From positions 1 through 64,000 of the forward strand of contig NZ_NMUM01000040.1 in NCBI RefSeq assembly GCF_002812805.1: a stretch of DNA of 64,000 nt. Reading direction: 5' to 3'. Source of the DNA: Microbacterium lacus (lineage in GTDB: Bacteria; Actinomycetota; Actinomycetes; Actinomycetales; Microbacteriaceae). Positions 60,329 to 64,000 of the stretch are shown here, piece after piece (positions within the stretch are counted from its first letter, which is position 1; every line of letters starts with the position of its first letter). The translations under genes were made by a program, and so were the position numbers. The notes beneath the pieces are model-generated. The model saw only the letters and a list, made by a program, of their open reading frames with translations. It ran no database searches and had not been told where the DNA came from.

Positions 60329-61261
60329 GTGCGCCTGGGAGTCCTCGACATCGGCTCGAACACCGTCCACCTGTTGGTCGCCGATGCGAGACCCGGGGGC
60401 CGGCCGCTCGGCACGACCAGCCACCGCACCGTGCTGCGGCTGATGCGCTACCTTGCGCCGGACGGATCGATCACGGAAGACGGCATCCGAGCGCTCGAGA
60501 GTGCTGTTTCCGAGGCACGCGATCATGCCGCCGCCGAGGCCGTCGACGAGTTGCTCGCGACCGCCACCTCGGCCGTGCGCGAGGCGACGAACGGCGCCGA
60601 GGTCATCGAACGGATCGAGGCGGCGCTCGGTCAGCCCCTCCAAGTGCTCGGCGGCGAGACTGAGGCGAGGTTCACGTTCCTCGCGGTGCGGCGGTGGTTC
60701 GGATGGTCGGCCGGACGCATCCTGCTCTTCGACATCGGCGGGGGTTCGCTCGAGCTCGCATCGGGTTCGGACGAGTTGCCCGAGCGCGCGGCATCCGTTC
60801 CTCTCGGCGCCGGACGGATGACGTTGGGGTTCTTCCCCGACGATCCGCCCGGCGAGGCCGCGGTCGATCGCCTGCGTGCCCATGCCGCCGACGTGCTCGC
60901 GCCGGTCGCCCGAGAATTCCGCGCACTCCCGAAGCCCGACCATGTCGTCGGGTCGTCGAAGGCGATCCGTTCGCTCGCGAAGCTCGCGGGCTATCCGATG
61001 CCCGGTTGGTCGGGAATCGACCGGATGGTTCTGCCCCGCGCCGCCCTCGCGTCGTGGATTCCGCGGCTCGCGCGCCTTCCCGCAAGCGCGCGGCAGGAGC
61101 TGCCGGGAATCACCGCCGACCGCACGATGCAGATCGTCGCGGGAGCGGTCGTGTTGCACGAGGCGATGACGGCGCTGCGCGTCGACGAACTCGAAGTGAG
61201 TCCGTGGGCCCTGCGCGAGGGCGTGCTGCTGAGGTATATCGAGTCGCTGACCTGGGGCTAA
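60329..61261 (+). CDS. Ppx/GppA-family exopolyphosphatase-like phosphatase
   Basis: A 310-residue ASKHA-fold phosphatase. LGVLDIGSNTVHLLVAD (phosphate 1), ATSAVREATNG with the catalytic Glu later in GGETEARF, and LFDIGGGSLELA (phosphate 2) are all present. It is the short form, as in mycobacterial Ppx1 (MTB-PPX1), with no C-terminal HD domain. It should remove phosphate from polyphosphate or from (p)ppGpp. The GTG start is set by the -10 box and by the family start; the 34-codon extension to 60227 would cross the coaA promoter. Confidence 0.92.
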   Translation: MRLGVLDIGSNTVHLLVADARPGGRPLGTTSHRTVLRLMRYLAPDGSITEDGIRALESAVSEARDHAAAEAVDELLATATSAVREATNGAEVIERIEAALGQPLQVLGGETEARFTFLAVRRWFGWSAGRILLFDIGGGSLELASGSDELPERAASVPLGAGRMTLGFFPDDPPGEAAVDRLRAHAADVLAPVAREFRALPKPDHVVGSSKAIRSLAKLAGYPMPGWSGIDRMVLPRAALASWIPRLARLPASARQELPGITADRTMQIVAGAVVLHEAMTALRVDELEVSPWALREGVLLRYIESLTWG

Positions 61262-61368
61262 CCGAGAAGCGCAATACCGTGCGTCATGTGGGATATCGGC
61301 CGATGTGACGCTAGTATCGGCCTCGGCGGGGGGAACGCCATCCCCGCCAGCCATTTCGGAGGTACCAC

Positions 61369-62649
61369 GTGTCGACCGACGCACGCCGCGCCACCTCCGG
61401 CTCCGATAGCGACTCCGCGTCACCCCGAGGTCGAGCCTCTGAGGGCCGCGCGAACGAGACATCGAAAGCGCCCGAGACCACTTCCGTCCCGATCGCCGTG
61501 ACGCAGGCTCAGCGCATCAAAGCGTTGAGCACGGCCGACCGTCACGCGGACATGCGCACGATGGTCACCACCGTCGGATTGCTCGGCGGGGCTCTCGCTC
61601 TCGCCGCAACAGCCCAGGCCGTCATCGTGCTCGGAATCGGCGATACGGCGGTCGGCGAGTCCGTGCCGTTCGGGTGGGATCTCGGTCGACGCATCTTCAT
61701 CAACCTTTTGACGGTGATCTCGACCCTCGTCATCGTCAGCCAGCTGCGCATCGAGACGCGTCGCGCCCTGCCCGCGGCGGCCCTCGTCCTCACCGCCGGG
61801 GTCGGCGTTGCGGCGCTCCGCGCGGTGATGCAGATCGCGATCGGCGTCTACTCACAGAACGATGTGTTGCCCGCCCTCGCGGATGCCGCGGTTTCCGGCA
61901 CCATGATCAGCCTGATCATCGCGTTCGCGGTCTTCGTGACGCGCTCGCAGCAGCGAGTCCGGCGGGCGGAACGAACATCTCACCTGCCCGCGGCGCAGAG
62001 TTCCCAGGCGCTGGTCCAGATGCTGCGCACGCAAACAAGGGGTCGCTACCGGCTGGCATCGAAGACACATGAGGCGCTCACGGAGCGATTCCAGCACGTT
62101 GCGCACGAGATTGCCGAGATCACCGCCGACGCGGATGGCCTCATGAAACTTCGCCTGCAGGCCGTGCAACACGAGTTAGCGGGTGTTGCGATTGACGGCC
62201 AGAAGGGCATCGCGTTGTTCAGCTATCCCGAGGCGTTGGAACACGGACTGATCCCCGCCGTTCGCGCCTTCATCGCGACGGTGCCGAACCCCATCGCCGT
62301 TCGACTGAGAGTCAGTGACTCCGCCGAGGTCCTCGCCGCTACGGGCACCGGGCCGTCGACGATCGACCGACGCGCCGTCCTGCTCCAGACGATCATCGAA
62401 GGCGTGCTGAACGCGCTGGAGTTCTGTCACGCACAGCGCATCGACATCACCATCGGCGTGGTCGCCGGAATGGTGCGCGTCTCGCTCACGAACGACGGCA
62501 CCGGTAGCGCCGGTATGGCGGAGCCTCCCGGGCTCGACAGCCTGCGTCGCCAGGTGAGCGCAATCGGCGGGAGGCTCGAAGCCGAGATGCCCGCCGAGGG
62601 CGGGTGCAGCCTGATCATGTTCACGCCGCCCGTCGCCGCGAGCGCCTAG
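61369..62649 (+). CDS. Orphan membrane protein with a degenerate histidine-kinase-like C-terminus
   Basis: A 426-residue protein. Residues 1-60 are polar and disordered, 65-200 hold four hydrophobic helices, 215-290 a helical region (ERFQHVAHEIAEITADADGL) and 300-420 an HATPase-like domain: N-box-like TIIEGVLNALEFCHAQRI, and PGLDSLRRQVSAIGGRLEAE as in NarL-type kinases. I see no standard H-box (HDxxxH) and the G box is poor (NDGTGS), so it may be a pseudokinase or bind ATP without autophosphorylation. No response regulator is adjacent. The GTG at 61369 has GGAGG 7 nt upstream. It is a separate transcript behind the gppA-like gene. Confidence 0.7.
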   Translation: MSTDARRATSGSDSDSASPRGRASEGRANETSKAPETTSVPIAVTQAQRIKALSTADRHADMRTMVTTVGLLGGALALAATAQAVIVLGIGDTAVGESVPFGWDLGRRIFINLLTVISTLVIVSQLRIETRRALPAAALVLTAGVGVAALRAVMQIAIGVYSQNDVLPALADAAVSGTMISLIIAFAVFVTRSQQRVRRAERTSHLPAAQSSQALVQMLRTQTRGRYRLASKTHEALTERFQHVAHEIAEITADADGLMKLRLQAVQHELAGVAIDGQKGIALFSYPEALEHGLIPAVRAFIATVPNPIAVRLRVSDSAEVLAATGTGPSTIDRRAVLLQTIIEGVLNALEFCHAQRIDITIGVVAGMVRVSLTNDGTGSAGMAEPPGLDSLRRQVSAIGGRLEAEMPAEGGCSLIMFTPPVAASA

Positions 62650-62661
62650 CGACTGAGCTCG

Positions 62662-64000
62662 CTAGAGAGCTAGGGCTGAGCGCACGACATCGGCCAGCTC
62701 GTCGGCGTGACGGCGGGCCGTTTCTTCGTCGGCGGCTTCGACCATCACGCGCACGAGCGGCTCGGTGCCCGAGGGACGCAGCAGCACACGACCGGAATCC
62801 CCGAGAGACGCGGATGCCGCGGCCACAGCAGCGATAACGTCCGGGTCCGTGTTGGCCCGTGAACGGTCGACGTCGCGCACATTGACCAGCACCTGCGGGA
62901 ACACCGTCATGATCGACGCGAGTTCGGCGAGGGTCTTGCCCGTGCGCGCCATCTCAGCCACGAGGTGCAGACCCGTCAGCAGGCCGTCTCCGGTCGTGGC
63001 GTAGTCGCTCATGATGAGGTGCCCGGACTGCTCGCCGCCGAGCGAGTACCCGCCCCGGCTCATCTCTTCGAGCACGTAGCGGTCGCCGACGGCGGTCTGG
63101 AGCACGCGGATGCCTCGCTCCGCCATCGCCCGATGCAGGCCCAGGTTGCTCATGACCGTCGCAACGAGTGTGTTGTCGCGCAAGCGTCCACGTTCGTGGA
63201 GGGAGGCGGCGAGAATCGCCATGATCCGGTCACCGTCGATGATCTGCCCCGTGGCGTCGACCGCCAGGCACCGGTCGGCGTCGCCATCATGGGCTATTCC
63301 GACATCCGCTCCGTGTTCGAGCACAGCGGCGGCGAGCACGTCGAGGTGCGTCGAACCGACACCGTCGTTGATGTTCCAACCGTCCGGGTCGGCACCGATC
63401 ACGACGAGTTCGGCGCCCGCATCGCGGAACGTCTCGGGCGAGACACCGGATGCGGCGCCGTGGGCGCAGTCGAGCACAACCTTGACGCCCTCGAGCCGCT
63501 GGGGCAGAGAGGCCAGGAGGTGCATGACGTAGCGGTCTTCGGCATCCGAGAATCGCGCGATGCGCCCGACGTCCGCGCCGGTGGGCTGGAGCTTGGGACC
63601 CGACATCGCCTGCTCGATGCGTTGCTCGACGGCGTCGGGCAGCTTCATGCCTCCGCGGGCGAAGATCTTGATGCCGTTGTCGGGCGCCGGATTGTGTGAG
63701 GCCGAGACCATGACACCGAAGTCGGCGTCACGATCGGCGACGAGGAAGGCGAGTGCCGGGGTCGGCAGAACGCCGGCCTCGAGCACATCGACACCCGACG
63801 AGGCGAGTCCTGCGGCGACCGCGGCGGTCAGGAATTCTCCCGACACACGCGGGTCGCGCGCGACCACGGCCGTCAGACGACGTCCCTGTGCACGGCGCGC
63901 CTCGGCGGTGCGACCTTGACCGAGGACGACTGCTGTCGCCTGGGCAAGCGAAAGTGCAAGGTCGGCGGTCAGGGTCCCGTTTGCGAGACCCCGAACGCCG
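62662..64000 (-). CDS. glmM: Phosphoglucosamine mutase (5' end beyond the window)
   Basis: The visible 446 codons cover nearly all of GlmM, which converts glucosamine 6-phosphate to the 1-phosphate. The frame stays open to the right edge, where [21 protein letters not shown] places it within about ten residues of the normal start. The phosphoserine loop [12 protein letters not shown], Mg-binding DGDADRC, sugar-binding GGEQSGH and phosphate-binding [11 protein letters not shown] are all intact. It supplies the next step after GlmS in the same pathway. Confidence 0.96.
   Translation of the reverse strand, partial: GVRGLANGTLTADLALSLAQATAVVLGQGRTAEARRAQGRRLTAVVARDPRVSGEFLTAAVAAGLASSGVDVLEAGVLPTPALAFLVADRDADFGVMVSASHNPAPDNGIKIFARGGMKLPDAVEQRIEQAMSGPKLQPTGADVGRIARFSDAEDRYVMHLLASLPQRLEGVKVVLDCAHGAASGVSPETFRDAGAELVVIGADPDGWNINDGVGSTHLDVLAAAVLEHGADVGIAHDGDADRCLAVDATGQIIDGDRIMAILAASLHERGRLRDNTLVATVMSNLGLHRAMAERGIRVLQTAVGDRYVLEEMSRGGYSLGGEQSGHLIMSDYATTGDGLLTGLHLVAEMARTGKTLAELASIMTVFPQVLVNVRDVDRSRANTDPDVIAAVAAASASLGDSGRVLLRPSGTEPLVRVMVEAADEETARRHADELADVVRSALAL

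Overview
The window reads as a 64 kb piece of the chromosome of a high-GC Gram-positive actinobacterium, most likely Microbacterium or a close relative in Microbacteriaceae. The signs are the strong G/C third-position bias, a 13E12-type DUF222/HNH gene, a standalone GuaB3, the gene order glmM / coaA / glmS / acpS / alr / tsaE / tsaB / rimI / tsaD / DUF4190 / THUMP-like methyltransferase / groES, and very many genes whose start codon lies 6-7 nt after a TANNNT -10 box (leaderless transcripts). I recognise no tRNA or rRNA gene, CRISPR array or prophage.

Left part, 1-12 kb. A nearly complete IS481-family element (2-1391) sits beside a possible old attachment scar. A large BTAD/ATPase/TPR regulator on the minus strand diverges from a tightly coupled plus-strand operon: a PP2C phosphatase fused to an RsbW-like ATPase, two STAS anti-anti-sigma proteins, a protein I cannot place, and three tandem paralogous membrane proteins that look like histidine-kinase sensor domains without kinases. 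This operon is the best candidate here for an undescribed signalling system. Small housekeeping genes follow (S4 protein, histidine phosphatase).

12-31 kb. A divergent DUF4166 / epimerase-TetR locus has a 14-bp palindrome between the genes. Next come a CPBP protease and a fatty-acid desaturase followed by a histidine kinase and response regulator, in the same order as des-desK-desR. After these are an SDR, a DUF222/HNH gene, a hydrolase truncated at REP-like repeats, a frameshifted manganese catalase, GDPD, a Bax-inhibitor-like protein, a standalone LigD-type polymerase, guaA, DUF3817, SURF1 and guaB3.

31-49 kb. Two complete branched-chain-amino-acid-type ABC importers lie here. The first (minus strand) ends in two AhpD-like CMD proteins and faces a divergent pair of flavoprotein genes, forming a probable uptake-plus-oxidation cassette of unknown substrate. 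The second (plus strand) has a permease with a fused secreted domain and an ATPase with a Ser/Asn/Gly/Gln repeat at its N-terminus; its lipoprotein is convergent. guaB lies between the two.

49-64 kb. This is the conserved housekeeping block: groES with two HrcA/CIRCE-like operators, the t6A tRNA-modification genes (tsaD, tsaB, tsaE) with rimI, alr, acpS, glmS, coaA, then a GppA-like phosphatase and an orphan kinase-like membrane protein inserted before glmM, which runs off the right edge.
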